Source: CAWJLE01 sp963843645 (GTDB lineage: Bacteria > Chloroflexota > Anaerolineae > DAOTYC01). Taken from it: a stretch of DNA of 64,000 nucleotides. The DNA lies in the NCBI GenBank assembly GCA_963843645.1, contig CAWJLE010000008.1, positions 1-64,000 on the forward strand, written 5' to 3'. The number at the start of each line of letters is the position of its first letter. Position 1 is the stretch's first letter. Made by a program: the position numbers and the translations under genes. Shown here in pieces: positions 63,824 to 64,000 of this stretch. The notes under the pieces are model-generated. The model worked only from the letters and a program-made list of their open reading frames with translations, made no database searches and was not told where the DNA came from.

Positions 63824-64000
63824 TTACGGAGTAATCATGACCTTCACGGCCTGGCCGGCGTGGATCGCGTCGAATCCCTTGTGGATGTCGGTCAGCGGCA
63901 GCTTGTGGCTCAGCAGCGCCTTAAGGCTCACCGAGCCCGACTCCAGCATGCGGATGGAGTGCGGGAACATCGACACGCCGACGAAGGTGCCGAACACTTC
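63824..64000 (-). CDS. Zinc-type alcohol dehydrogenase (MDR family), C-terminal end only
   Basis: 58 residues are visible, cut by the window edge. SHKLPLTDIHKGFDAIHAGQ and VKVMITP-stop are the usual C-terminus of medium-chain dehydrogenases such as sorbitol, threonine or alcohol dehydrogenase. The substrate cannot be told. Upstream in direction of the RmlD-like gene, separated by the palindrome. Confidence 0.8.
   Translation of the reverse strand, partial: EVFGTFVGVSMFPHSIRMLESGSVSLKALLSHKLPLTDIHKGFDAIHAGQAVKVMITP

Overview
The window is a GC-rich (about 64% by eye) bacterial chromosome segment. The gene set fits a member of the Chloroflexota, perhaps Anaerolineae-like: ClpC, Rex, MreB, four-repeat S1, an atp operon led by atpZ-atpI, a large alpha-2-macroglobulin beside PBP1C, and very many palindromic intergenic repeats. 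That placement is inference; no 16S rRNA is present. Promoters look like ordinary sigma-70 type (TTGACA-N17-TATAAT), and several are near consensus.

Layout. 1-7.9 kb: tail of an M20 peptidase, gamma-carbonic anhydrase-like protein, secDF, EamA transporter, DUF5343, HD hydrolase, GyrI-like and DUF1648 proteins. 8-10.8 kb: a palindromic element beside a promoter, then a YprB-like exonuclease and an AlkA-type glycosylase. 10.7-17 kb: a carbohydrate ABC operon on the minus strand (GntR regulator, binding protein, two permeases, double ATPase, cupin). 17.3-24.5 kb: clpC, rpsA, leuS with a T-box-like leader, and two tRNA-Ala genes. 24.6-33.8 kb: rex on the plus strand, then mreB and the complete atpZ-I-B-E-F-H-A-G-D-C operon on the minus strand. 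33.8-34.7 kb: a repeat cluster. 34.7-43.4 kb: PBP1C and a bacterial alpha-2-macroglobulin, a known envelope-defence pair. 43.8-48.5 kb: acpS, UDP-glucose dehydrogenase, a flippase-like membrane protein, a SWIM protein and birA. 48.6-53.4 kb: a 41-residue membrane peptide, two Pro-rich membrane-anchored proteins, a GT39-type glycosyltransferase and a REC-GAF-histidine kinase. 53.5-54.2 kb: a 17-copy 38-bp minisatellite. 54.3-58.3 kb: a class III aminotransferase and a tandem-fused malic enzyme. 58.4-60.2 kb: an IS110-family element inserted in a palindrome. 60.4-64 kb: an FGE-fold protein, a segmental duplication with palindromes, an RmlD-like reductase and the end of an alcohol dehydrogenase.

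Two features dominate. First, many genes, including essential ones (leuS, atpD, clpC), are broken by single-base frame changes. This looks like uncorrected indel errors in the assembly, so I annotate such genes as whole CDS with frame changes. Second, palindromic repeats of several families occupy most intergenic spaces and in one case sit inside a coding sequence (PBP1C).

The most interesting observations are the double malic enzyme whose two halves have complementary active-site losses, the IS110 element whose exact ends can be read from the palindrome it interrupts, and the minisatellite that appears to have grown from one arm of a palindrome.
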